Assembly: GCA_964618895.1 (NCBI GenBank)
Contig: CAZUDO010000053.1
Span: forward strand, 1 to 37,071
Source: CAZUDO01 sp964618895
GTDB taxonomy: Bacteria; Desulfobacterota; Binatia; DP-6
DNA length: 37,071 nt
Direction: 5' to 3'
Positions 24,245-31,996 of the stretch are shown here, piece by piece. The position numbers and the translations under genes are program-made. Position 1 is the first letter of the stretch. Every line of letters begins with the position of its first letter. Under the pieces are notes generated by a model. It saw only the letters and a program-made list of their open reading frames with translations. It had not been told where the DNA came from and ran no database searches.

Positions 24245-24793
24245 TCAGAGCACGGCGAAGTGGAACGCCCGCTTCGTCGCAGCGCCCGGACTGTCCGTCC
24301 TCGTCGTGATGACCTCCACGACGTTCGTTCCGCTGCAATACCCGAGCGGCCGCGAGGTGAGGACCTGTGTATCGAACCCACTGGCCCCTTCCGTGCGCAG
24401 ATTCGGGATGGCCATGACGATCGCCGTGCTGGCGTCGATCGAGGCGTCGAGCTCGATGCAGGCTGCGGGGTTGCCGCCGCCGCCCTGCGTGATGCCGACC
24501 ACGTTCTTGGTGGAGCCCGGCACCAGCTCGTAGTCGCCGCTGATCGCGTTGATCTGCACTTCTCCGTAGGCCCGCGCCGTCCCCGCGGCGCCCGTCGGTC
24601 CCTGTGACCCCGTCGCGCCCGTCGGTCCTTGCAGTCCGAGCGACACCGGGTCCACGAGCGTCTCCTTCTTGGCGCAGGCGCTGTCCCGGACGGCCACCAG
24701 GCCGTTCTTCTTCTTGCACAGGACCGCCGCTTCGCTCGTCAGCACCGCACCAGCCACCACTGTCGCCCCACACAACACCATCATCCGCCGCAT
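24245..24793 (-). CDS. Secreted protein with a short collagen-like segment
   Basis: The 182-residue protein starts at an ATG with AGGAGG eight bases upstream and has a signal peptide (MMVLCGATVVAGAVLTSEA). Residues 24-50 carry several Cys and Lys (CKKKNGLVAVRDSACAKKE), a pattern I know from exported proteins that precede collagen triplets. Then come a few Gly-X-Y triplets (GPTGATGSQGPTGAAG) and a beta-rich C-terminal domain of about 110 residues with two Cys. It is probably surface-located and may trimerise through the collagen segment. No function can be named. Confidence 0.75.
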   Translation of the reverse strand: MRRMMVLCGATVVAGAVLTSEAAVLCKKKNGLVAVRDSACAKKETLVDPVSLGLQGPTGATGSQGPTGAAGTARAYGEVQINAISGDYELVPGSTKNVVGITQGGGGNPAACIELDASIDASTAIVMAIPNLRTEGASGFDTQVLTSRPLGYCSGTNVVEVITTRTDSPGAATKRAFHFAVL

Positions 24794-25035
24794 CCTCTCG
24801 TCCTCCTCGAAAAGGGGAACCCGTGTTCCCCGGTTCGTCGTGCCATAGCGGCTGCGGTGCGCCGTGTCTAACGCGCGCGACCGGGATCGTCCGTGCACGC
24901 GATACACGCGTGATTCCGAGGCGACGCCTCATGAGCAGCCGCGCGAGCCGGGAGTCAGGATGCGCCTGACAACACCGCGGGCCGTCGATGAGCGTGCGGA
25001 AACATCCGTGTTGCACTCGCCGCAGGGCGGCGGCG

Positions 25036-25311
25036 TCAGCTCCTCCCCGCGTACGCCGCCAGATACTCCATCACCGCCCCCTCTTCCGCCGCCGACAGCC
25101 ACGGCATCCCCCGGCGCGTGAACTCGAGCCGCATGCGCACGAGCTGTACCTTCCACATCTCGAGCGTCATGCTGCCGGGCGCCGACAGGCCGTGGCAGCC
25201 GGTACAGCGCTGCACCAGCACGCGCGCCCCGGGTGCCTCCGGATCCGGCAGGCCCGGCCCGCAGCCAACCAGCGCGAGCCCGAACGCCACCAGGCTGCCG
25301 ACCCTCAACAC
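25036..25311 (-). CDS. Small c-type cytochrome lipoprotein
   Basis: The 91-residue protein begins with a lipoprotein signal (VGSLVAFGLALVGC, lipobox LVGC) and has one heme-binding motif CTGCH in VLVQRCTGCHGLSAPG. The only later Met residues (MTLEMWKVQLVRMRL and RRGMPWL) supply the sixth heme ligand. The start is probably GTG at 25311, seven bases inside the PTPS gene; TTG at 25308 is possible. It is the last gene of the mevalonate operon. A periplasm-facing electron carrier next to a terpene cyclase could serve an oxidation or desaturation step, but this is a guess. Confidence 0.8.
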   Translation of the reverse strand: MLRVGSLVAFGLALVGCGPGLPDPEAPGARVLVQRCTGCHGLSAPGSMTLEMWKVQLVRMRLEFTRRGMPWLSAAEEGAVMEYLAAYAGRS

Positions 25312-25802
25312 GACTCGCGGCAGTACGCCACCTGCCCCGGCGCCTCGGCCACACCCACCTCGAGCGCGACGATGCCGCGCCCGCCGGCCTCGGCCTGCAG
25401 CCCGACCCGCAAGCGACCGAGGAGGTACGCCGCCAGCTCCTCGGCCGAGCTGTGCGCGATCGGCAGGAGGCGCACGTCCGCGGTCGGGAAGCGGAAGCGA
25501 TCGCCCTCGACCGTCACCACCTCGACGCCGTCGGCGCCCGGCGTGATGGTGAGGCACTCGCTCGTCTCCGGCAGGAGGACGCGTTCGTCCAGCTCCTCGC
25601 ACAGAGCGTGCGCGAGCCGCTTCACGAGGCCGAAGTCGAGCACGTAGCCGTCGGGGCCCAGGTCCGCCTCGACGCGCACCGACACCTGGTAGTTGTGGCC
25701 GTGCAGCGGCTCACGAAAGCCCGGGTAGGCGATGAAGTGCGCCGCCGCGAACTTGAGGTAGTCCTTGGAGACGACGACGCTGTACCGCTGCGGTCCGCTC
25801 AT
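25305..25802 (-). CDS. PTPS-family enzyme (6-pyruvoyltetrahydropterin synthase/QueD fold, PTPS-III-like motif)
   Basis: The 165-residue protein has the T-fold zinc site: His22 (FAAAHFIAYPG), His34 and His36 (EPLHGHNYQV). QueD and eukaryotic PTPS place a catalytic Cys at a fixed distance before HGH; here there is no Cys and Glu31 lies two residues before HGH (E-x2-HGH). As I recall, that pattern defines PTPS-III, which makes 6-hydroxymethyl-dihydropterin for folate synthesis in place of FolB. The C-terminal part contains HSSAEELAAYLLGRL. ATG at 25802 shares bases with the stop of the cyclase gene. Why a pterin enzyme travels with isoprenoid genes is unknown. Confidence 0.8.
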   Translation of the reverse strand: MSGPQRYSVVVSKDYLKFAAAHFIAYPGFREPLHGHNYQVSVRVEADLGPDGYVLDFGLVKRLAHALCEELDERVLLPETSECLTITPGADGVEVVTVEGDRFRFPTADVRLLPIAHSSAEELAAYLLGRLRVGLQAEAGGRGIVALEVGVAEAPGQVAYCRESC

Positions 25803-27697
25803 GACGGGATGACGGCGGGACGCGCTGCCCGTGGGGCGCGCGCCCGGTAGCGGCCGAGCGCCAGCAGCGGGTAGGCGACGCACGCCACCTGCTGGCGGTG
25901 GAGCGGGCAGCGTCCGAACCCCGGCGCCGTGCCTGCCGGCTCGTCCCAGGTGCCGTCGGCACGCTGCGCGCGTACCAGCCAGGCGATGCCGCCGGCGACG
26001 CCGGCATGGTCGCCGGCACCGGCGGCGAGCAGCCCGAGAACCGCCCACGCGGTCCGCACCGGGCTGCTGCTCCCGTGGTCGCCCCAGCCCCCGTCGTCGC
26101 GCTGACCACCGACCAGCCAGTCGACGGCGCGGCGGACCGCCGGCGCGCGCAGGTCCTCGCCGATCGCCGCCAGGCCGGCGAGCGCGCACCAGGTGGCGTG
26201 CAACGCCCCCGCGCGCCCGCCGAAGCTCCCGTCCGCATGCTGCACGCGGCGCAGGAACTCGCACGCGCGCCGCGCGCGTCCGAGCTCCAGACCGAAGCCG
26301 CCCGCCGCCAGGCCGACCAGCGCCTGGCCGGTCACATCCGCCGCCGGGCCGTCGGTCACGGTCGCGCCCTCGGCGAACGGCAGCTCGGCCAGAAACGCCG
26401 CCGGTCCATCCGGGTCCGAGACCGCCCAGCCGCCCGGGAGGCTCTGCATGCCGAGCATCCAGTTGACACCGTACGCCAGCGAGCGCCGCCCGAGTGGCGT
26501 ACCGGCCACCGGCAGGTTGGCCACCGCCGCCAGCGCCTGGCCGGTGAGATCGGTCTCGGGGTACCAGTCGTTGGCGAGGCCCGACGTCCAGCCGCCCGGC
26601 TCGAGACCGGGCCGGGCCACGGCCCAGTCGCCGGGCCGGAAGATCTGGCTCGTCACCAGCCAGTCGGCGGCCCGCGTCAGTGCCGGATGGTCGGGCGCCG
26701 TGCCAGCGGCGAGCAACGCCTGGACCGCGAGCACGGTGTCGCGCGTCGCCGACAGGCTCGGCTGCGCCACCAGCGAGCGCTCGTGCTCGACCAGGAAGTC
26801 GTGTGCGCCGGCGACCCCGCTCACCATCACGGGGTGGTCGGGGGCGAAGCCGATCCCGTGCAGCGCCACCAGGGCGTACACCGTGGCCGGCAGATTGCCG
26901 CCCCACTGCCCGTTGGCGTCCTGGTGGCGGAGCAGCCACTCGATGGCACGCGCCACGGCCCGCCGGCGTACCGGCTCCCACGGGTGTCCGCCGAGTACGC
27001 CGAGGGCGCGCTCGAAGGCGAGAAACGCGTTCCGCCAGGTGATCAGCGCCGACGAGCGCCGGAAGCGGAGCGCCTCCGGCCGGGGCGGCTGTCCGCCCCA
27101 CAGCTCGGGGACAGCGGGCGGATCCCGTACGACGAGCGCATCGCGGTGCGCGAGCAGGAGCGCCACCGGGACGATGGCCGTCCGCATCCAGCTGGCGAGC
27201 GTGTAGACGTTGAGCGGCGCCCACGGCGGCAACAGGATCATCTCGACCGGCAGCGCCGGCACGCCGGTCCACGGACACTGCCCGAAGAGCGCCAGCCAGA
27301 GCCGCGTCGACAGCACCGCTGCTGCCGGGCCGCCGTGCGCGAGCACGACGTCGCGTGCACGAACGAGCGCGGGCTCGTCGGCGGCATGCCCGACCAGGCG
27401 GAGCGCGTAGTACGCTTCGATAGTGACCGACAGGTCGGGCGGCCCCTGCGTCCCCAGGCCCCATGCCCCGTCGGCCTGCTGCAACGCCAGCAGCCGGTCG
27501 GCGAGCCGCCGGTCGAGGGCCGCCTCGTCGCGGCCGAGGAGGCGATGCAGGAAGATCAGCGCCGCTTCCATGCTGGCGTGCGCCTCGAGCACGCCCTGCC
27601 AGTGGCCGCGCGACTGCTGCTGGTCGAGGAGCACCGTGGTGGCGCGAACGATGGCGGGATCGAGGTCGACCGGCACGAGCATCGCCTGATCGATCAT
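25799..27697 (-). CDS. Squalene-hopene-cyclase-like protein with altered DxDD motif
   Basis: The 632-residue protein has the two (alpha/alpha) barrels of triterpene cyclases and many QW-type repeats (QQADGAWGLG, HQDANGQWGGN, VQHADGSFGG, QRDDGGWGDH, QRADGTWDEP). It aligns well with squalene-hopene cyclase, for example FGQCPWTGVPALPVEM, LPPWAPLNVYTLASWMR and PGDWAVARPGLEPGGW. At the protonation motif, normally D-V-D-D-T, it reads E-T-D-L-T (Glu381, Asp383, Leu384). Asp383 matches the proton donor, but its two partner acids are changed. The PVWDT region reads ATRDT, and the aromatic-rich end (FYLGYTMY) reads RCPLHRQQ. ATG at 27697 overlaps the mevalonate kinase stop (ATGA). It probably acts on a different polyprenyl substrate, or no longer cyclises squalene. 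Confidence 0.82.
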   Translation of the reverse strand: MIDQAMLVPVDLDPAIVRATTVLLDQQQSRGHWQGVLEAHASMEAALIFLHRLLGRDEAALDRRLADRLLALQQADGAWGLGTQGPPDLSVTIEAYYALRLVGHAADEPALVRARDVVLAHGGPAAAVLSTRLWLALFGQCPWTGVPALPVEMILLPPWAPLNVYTLASWMRTAIVPVALLLAHRDALVVRDPPAVPELWGGQPPRPEALRFRRSSALITWRNAFLAFERALGVLGGHPWEPVRRRAVARAIEWLLRHQDANGQWGGNLPATVYALVALHGIGFAPDHPVMVSGVAGAHDFLVEHERSLVAQPSLSATRDTVLAVQALLAAGTAPDHPALTRAADWLVTSQIFRPGDWAVARPGLEPGGWTSGLANDWYPETDLTGQALAAVANLPVAGTPLGRRSLAYGVNWMLGMQSLPGGWAVSDPDGPAAFLAELPFAEGATVTDGPAADVTGQALVGLAAGGFGLELGRARRACEFLRRVQHADGSFGGRAGALHATWCALAGLAAIGEDLRAPAVRRAVDWLVGGQRDDGGWGDHGSSSPVRTAWAVLGLLAAGAGDHAGVAGGIAWLVRAQRADGTWDEPAGTAPGFGRCPLHRQQVACVAYPLLALGRYRARAPRAARPAVIPS

Positions 27698-28605
27698 GCG
27701 CCCACGTGCACCAGCAGGGTCTCCGCCCCGTGTTGCCCGAGCGCACGCGTCACCGGGGCGGCATCGGGCGCGAGCGCGATGATGGCGCCGCCGCCACCCC
27801 CACCCGTCAGCTTGGCCCCCAGCGCGCCCGCGGCGCGCGCCGTGGCGACCAACCCGTCGAGGGCCGCGCTCGACACGCCGAGCTCGCCGAGTAGCGCCTG
27901 GTTGCGGTCGAAGGCGCTTCCCAGCGCGGGCAGATCGCCCGCCACCAGGGCACGCGTGCCGTCGTCCACCACGTCGCCGATGGCGTCGAACAGGCGCTCG
28001 TACCGGGCACGCTCCGCCTCCCACCGGGCGCGCAGCCCGGTCACGGCCGCGCCGGTGGCGCGCGGGCCGCCGGCCACGGCCACGACCAGCGGGGTGGCCA
28101 CCCCGGGCCGCAGGGGCGTCACCTGCGGCGGCTCGCCACGCACGAAGCGCACGCAGGTGCCCGGCGGCAGCGCGGCCGCCGCCGGATCCACCCCCGAGGG
28201 ATGGCCGTGGAAGATCGCCTCCAGGCGCCGGGCCAGCATCAGCTCCTCGGTGAGCGCGATCGTTCGCCCGGTGGCGGCAGCGAGCGCGCGCAGGAGCGCG
28301 ACGGCGAACGCCGCCGAGCTGCCGAGGCCGACGGCGGTGGGCAGGGTGGAGCGGACGCGGACGACGAGGTCCTGCGCCGGCAGATCGAACAGCGCAAACG
28401 CCTCGTGCACCAGCGCGAGCGGTCGCGTGTCCGCGGCCGGCACCGGCGGATCGCTCTCGAGCTTCACCGGCCCGGTCGCCGGCGCGAGCTCCACCTCGAT
28501 GCCGAGCGTCAGGCCGGCGGCGAGCGCCGGGCGTCCGTAGACCACCGCGTGCTCGCCGAGAAGGATCACCTTCCCCCCGGCCCGCCCGCGGGCCGGCAGC
28601 TTCAC
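27694..28605 (-). CDS. mvk: Mevalonate kinase
   Basis: This enzyme phosphorylates mevalonate with ATP, the step after HMG-CoA reductase. The 303-residue GHMP kinase shows motif 1 GGKVILLGEHAVVYGRPALA, motif 2 PTAVGLGSSAAFAVAL (the ATP phosphate loop), HGHPSGVDPAAA with the catalytic Asp, and motif 3 KLTGGGGGGAIIAL. The start is GTG at 28605, sharing bases with the TGA of the duplicated HMG-CoA-reductase tail (GTGA). It lies between the reductase and the cyclase in the operon. Length and motifs are normal for bacterial mevalonate kinase. Confidence 0.92.
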   Translation of the reverse strand: MKLPARGRAGGKVILLGEHAVVYGRPALAAGLTLGIEVELAPATGPVKLESDPPVPAADTRPLALVHEAFALFDLPAQDLVVRVRSTLPTAVGLGSSAAFAVALLRALAAATGRTIALTEELMLARRLEAIFHGHPSGVDPAAAALPPGTCVRFVRGEPPQVTPLRPGVATPLVVAVAGGPRATGAAVTGLRARWEAERARYERLFDAIGDVVDDGTRALVAGDLPALGSAFDRNQALLGELGVSSAALDGLVATARAAGALGAKLTGGGGGGAIIALAPDAAPVTRALGQHGAETLLVHVGA

Positions 28606-28715
28606 GATCGCGACTCCAGCCGGCGGAGGAGCTCGCGGGCGTTGCCGACCTTCAACTCTCCGCGGGCAACTACCGTCACGATCGCGACTCCAGCCGGCGG
28701 AGGAGCTCGCGGGCG
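28602..28715 (-). repeat. Diverged tandem duplication of the HMG-CoA-reductase 3' end
   Basis: Bases 28602-28641 and 28676-28715 are identical (40 bp direct repeat). The 34 bases after each copy are also related but diverged. Both copies encode the same tail, A-R-E-L-L-R-R-L-E-S-R-S and a TGA. The upstream residues are related too: GGEVKID in the real reductase end and RGELKVG in the second. The reductase stops at the first copy it reaches (28676); the second copy restores the GTGA overlap with mevalonate kinase. Confidence 0.9.
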
Positions 28716-29959
28716 CGGTCGATCTTCACCTCGCCGCCGGCGATCAGGTGGCGCCGCACCTCCTCCGCCTTTGCCCCGCGCGCCCCCGCAGCGTGCGAGA
28801 CGGCGCGCGCGTGCAGCGCCATGTGCCCCTTCTGGATGCCCACGGTGGCGAGGGCACGCATGGCCGCCAGGTTGGACGCCAACCCGACCGCCGCCATGAT
28901 GCCGCTCAGCTCGCGCGCGGTCCCCACTCCCAGGATGCGGAACGCGAGCCGCACGCGCGGATGGGACTGCACCAGCGGGCCGACGGTCGACACGGCCAGC
29001 GGCAGCTCGATGGTCCCCACCAAGTGGCGATGCTCGATGTCCCAGGTGGTGAGCGAGCCGTAGAAGCCGTTCCGGCACGCGTATGCGTGCGCGCCGGCCT
29101 CGATGCCGCGCCAGTCGTTGCCGGTGGCGACCGCGAGGGCATCGATGCCGTTCATGATGCCCTTGTTGTGGGTGGCGGCACGGTACGGGTCGGCGGCCGC
29201 GAAGAGATAGGCGGCCATCATGCGCTCGGCCACCTGCTCGCCGTCGAAGCCGTCCCGGGCGAGGGTGGTGAACGGCACCCGCACCGCCGCCCGTGCCCGC
29301 CGCCGGTCGGCCAGGTTGGAGAGGATACGGAGACACACGGTGCCGCCCGCGATCTCCTCCACCATCGGCGCCAGCCCCTCGACCAGCGAGTTGACGGCGT
29401 TGGCCCCCATGGCGTCGCCGGTGTCGACCAGCACGTGCACCACCACCATGGTGCGGCCTACGGGCGGGTGTACCAGCCGTACCTCGACGCCGCGCGGGCC
29501 GGCGCCGCGCCGGCAGAGCCCGGGCGTGAGCTCCTCGGCCGCGGCCATCAGCCGCGCCCGCGCCGCCCCCAGGCGCTCCACCGCCGCACCCGGGTCGGGC
29601 ACGTCGATCAGCTGGATCTGGCCGATCATGGCGCCCGGGTCGGCGTCGGCGACGAACCCGCCGCCGGCACGTGCCAGGAGCGCCGCGTTGGATGCGGCCG
29701 CGATCACCGACGGCTCTTCCACCACCATCGGGATCACATGGTCGCGGCCGTTGATCTGGAAGTTGAGCGCCACCCCGAACGGCAGGGCGAAGGTGCCGAC
29801 CGCATTCTCGACCATGATGTCGGCCACGTCGAGCGGCAGCGCATCCGGGGCAATGAGCGCCTCGAACTCCCCCGGGGTGAGGTCGAGGGCCTCGGCCAGC
29901 TTCCGTCGCCGTTCCTCGACGCTCAACCGGTAGAACGCCGCGATGCGAGAGCTACTCAT
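28676..29959 (-). CDS. mvaA: Hydroxymethylglutaryl-CoA reductase, class II type
   Basis: HMG-CoA reductase makes or degrades mevalonate using NAD(P)H. The 427-residue protein lacks the class I membrane region and fits class II: MVENAVGTFALPFGVALNF (catalytic Glu), VDTGDAMGANAVNSLVEG (the dinucleotide-binding DAMGAN), ATHNKGIMNGIDALAVATGN (catalytic Lys and the Asp), and the C-terminal GIQKGHMALHAR with the catalytic His. ATG at 29959 is preceded by GGAGGAGG and overlaps the stop of fni (ATGA). Sitting with all later mevalonate enzymes indicates the biosynthetic direction. Its 3' end is duplicated in tandem (28602-28715). Confidence 0.93.
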   Translation of the reverse strand: MSSSRIAAFYRLSVEERRRKLAEALDLTPGEFEALIAPDALPLDVADIMVENAVGTFALPFGVALNFQINGRDHVIPMVVEEPSVIAAASNAALLARAGGGFVADADPGAMIGQIQLIDVPDPGAAVERLGAARARLMAAAEELTPGLCRRGAGPRGVEVRLVHPPVGRTMVVVHVLVDTGDAMGANAVNSLVEGLAPMVEEIAGGTVCLRILSNLADRRRARAAVRVPFTTLARDGFDGEQVAERMMAAYLFAAADPYRAATHNKGIMNGIDALAVATGNDWRGIEAGAHAYACRNGFYGSLTTWDIEHRHLVGTIELPLAVSTVGPLVQSHPRVRLAFRILGVGTARELSGIMAAVGLASNLAAMRALATVGIQKGHMALHARAVSHAAGARGAKAEEVRRHLIAGGEVKIDRARELLRRLESRS

Positions 29960-31011
29960 GCGCCTCCTCCAGGAAGAATCCAGTCCCGCAGCCGGCTCCC
30001 GAGCACGATCGGTGTCCGGCGGAGCGTGTCCAGATCGCGCGCCCCGGTGAGCACCATGGCGGTCCGCAGACCTGCGATGAGATCGTCGATGAACGCCGCG
30101 GCGGCCGTCATGCCGCCCGCTTGATACGCGCGAAAGACCGGCAACGCCACCCCCGCCACCCGGGCCCCGAGGGCGATCGCCTTGGCGACTTCCAGGCCGG
30201 TCCGGATGCCGCCGCTGGCCACCAGGTCGACCGCCAGACCCCGCAACCCGACCAGCGCGGCGGCGGTGGGGATGCCCCAGTCGGCGAACTGCTCGCCCAG
30301 GGCCCGCGCCGGCGCGTCCCCGCGCAGGGCCTCCACCTTGACCCACGACGTCCCGCCCGCGCCCGACACGTCGATCGTCCGCACCCCCGCCCGCACCAGC
30401 CGCTCGCCCGTCCGCCGCGAGATGCCGCACCCGGTCTCCTTCACCAGCACCGGGACGGGCAGCTCCCGGACCAGCCGGGCGATGGCGGCCAGCCCGCCGC
30501 GGAAGTCCCGGTCGCCGCCCGGCTGGATCAGCTCCTGGGCGGGATTCAGGTGCACGCACACCGCATCGGCGCCGACGGCACGCGCCAGTCCTTCGACCTC
30601 GGCCGTCGCCTGCGCCGCCACCTGGACGACCCCCAGGTTGGCGAGCACGAGCGCCGTGGGGGCATGCTGGCGCACGGCGAAGGTGTACGCGAGATCGGGC
30701 GTGCGCTGCATGGCGCGCTGCGAGCCGAGGCCGAAGGCGATCCCGTGCCGCTCGGCGACCTCGGCCAGCCCGCGGTTGATGGCGGAGGCTTCGTCGGTAC
30801 CGCCGGTCATGCCCGTGATGAGGAGCGGCGCCCGCAGCCGCTTGCCGAGCAGCTCGACCGACACGTCGACCTCGTCGACCGCCAGCTCGGGGAGCGCGTC
30901 GTGGACCAGATCGACGTCCTCGAAGAGCGTCGTCTTGCCGGCGAACTCGACCGCCTCGTGCGCGCACAGGGCCAGGTGGTCGCGCTTGCGCTCGCTGACG
31001 GTGTCAGCCAA
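29956..31011 (-). CDS. fni: Type 2 isopentenyl-diphosphate isomerase
   Basis: This FMN- and NADPH-dependent enzyme interconverts IPP and DMAPP. The 351-residue TIM barrel has LLITGMTGGTDEASAINRG, FGLGSQRAM, HLNPAQELIQPGGDRDF with the catalytic Gln, VKETGCGISRRTGERLVRAG, SGAGGTSW and the FMN phosphate site SGGIRTGLEVAKAIALGA. The start is TTG at 31011, eight bases inside the phosphomevalonate kinase gene; no better start is available without losing the conserved ERKRDHL opening. Type 1 isomerase is not in the window. Confidence 0.93.
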   Translation of the reverse strand: MADTVSERKRDHLALCAHEAVEFAGKTTLFEDVDLVHDALPELAVDEVDVSVELLGKRLRAPLLITGMTGGTDEASAINRGLAEVAERHGIAFGLGSQRAMQRTPDLAYTFAVRQHAPTALVLANLGVVQVAAQATAEVEGLARAVGADAVCVHLNPAQELIQPGGDRDFRGGLAAIARLVRELPVPVLVKETGCGISRRTGERLVRAGVRTIDVSGAGGTSWVKVEALRGDAPARALGEQFADWGIPTAAALVGLRGLAVDLVASGGIRTGLEVAKAIALGARVAGVALPVFRAYQAGGMTAAAAFIDDLIAGLRTAMVLTGARDLDTLRRTPIVLGSRLRDWILPGGGA

Positions 31012-31996
31012 CGACGACCCCCTGGGCGGCGATCGCGAGCGGCAGGGGCTCGATGCCCGCGGCGCGCCACGCCGCGGCTACGGCGGCGGCCTGCTCCGGC
31101 GAGTCGGCGAGCGCGATGCCGCAGTCGCCGCCGCCCGCCCCGGACGGTTTGGCGACTGCACCCGCCCGCTCCGCGGCCGTGACCAGGCGGGCAAGCGCGG
31201 GCGTGACGATCGGCAGGCCGGTCTCGCGCCCGAGGTCGGCGAGCGCCCCCGCCGTCCGTTGCACGGCGGCGCGCAGCCCGGCGGCGTCGCCACCCGCAAC
31301 CGCGTCGGCCGCCTCTTCGGCCCGCGCCCGCAGCGTCGCCAGGGCGCGGGGTGGAGCGGCGGTCGTGGCGTCGGCGAAGCGGTGCAGCAGCGGCCCGGTG
31401 ACCGCCGACTCGCCCGTCCACCCTACCACCAGCACAAGCCCCCCCGGGAGCACGCGGGGGGTCACGTCGAGCGCGTGTCCCCGCCGGCGCACCTGCACCA
31501 GGCCGCCGTGGAACGCGGCGGCTACGTCGGCGCCGCTGCCCTGTCCACCCTGGAAGGCCCCGTGGGCGGCAACCGCCATCGCCAGTGCGAGCCCGCGATC
31601 GCTCACGCCGGCCGCCGCCAGAAGCGCCGCCACCGCCGCCACCAGCGTCGCGGCGCTGCGGCCGAGGCCGAGCTTCAGCGTGCCATGCAGGAACGGCCGC
31701 GAGTCGACCCGCACGTCGAAACCGGCGCCCGCCGCCGGGACGCGTGCCCCCACGGCGCGCCACGCCGCCAGGACGACGCCCACGTCACCTGCGGGCAGCT
31801 CGACGGAGCCCGGAACAAAGGTGCAGCGCACGGCCTCGGCAATCGAGTCGACCGTGAGCTCGGGGTCGCGGCGCGCCGTCACCCGCACCTCGGCGTAGCG
31901 GTCGACCGCCGCCACCAGCGCGGGCGCGCCGGCGAGCACGGCGTACTCGCCGGTGACGAAGAGCTTCCCCGGTGCCCGCGCCACGGCGCTGGTCAC
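31004..31996 (-). CDS. mvaK2: Phosphomevalonate kinase
   Basis: This enzyme adds the second phosphate to mevalonate. The 330-residue GHMP kinase has motif 1 APGKLFVTGEYAVLAGAPAL, motif 2 KLGLGRSAATLVAA, HGAFQGGQGSGADVAAAFHG and motif 3 KPSGAGGGDCGIAL. GEYAVL and KPSGAGGGDCG separate it from mevalonate kinase. In motif 2 the usual Gly-Ser-Ser-Ala reads Gly-Arg-Ser-Ala. The start is GTG at 31996, sharing bases with the mvaD stop (GTGA). With mvaD it completes the classical, eukaryote-like route rather than the archaeal variants. Confidence 0.92.
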   Translation of the reverse strand: MTSAVARAPGKLFVTGEYAVLAGAPALVAAVDRYAEVRVTARRDPELTVDSIAEAVRCTFVPGSVELPAGDVGVVLAAWRAVGARVPAAGAGFDVRVDSRPFLHGTLKLGLGRSAATLVAAVAALLAAAGVSDRGLALAMAVAAHGAFQGGQGSGADVAAAFHGGLVQVRRRGHALDVTPRVLPGGLVLVVGWTGESAVTGPLLHRFADATTAAPPRALATLRARAEEAADAVAGGDAAGLRAAVQRTAGALADLGRETGLPIVTPALARLVTAAERAGAVAKPSGAGGGDCGIALADSPEQAAAVAAAWRAAGIEPLPLAIAAQGVVVG

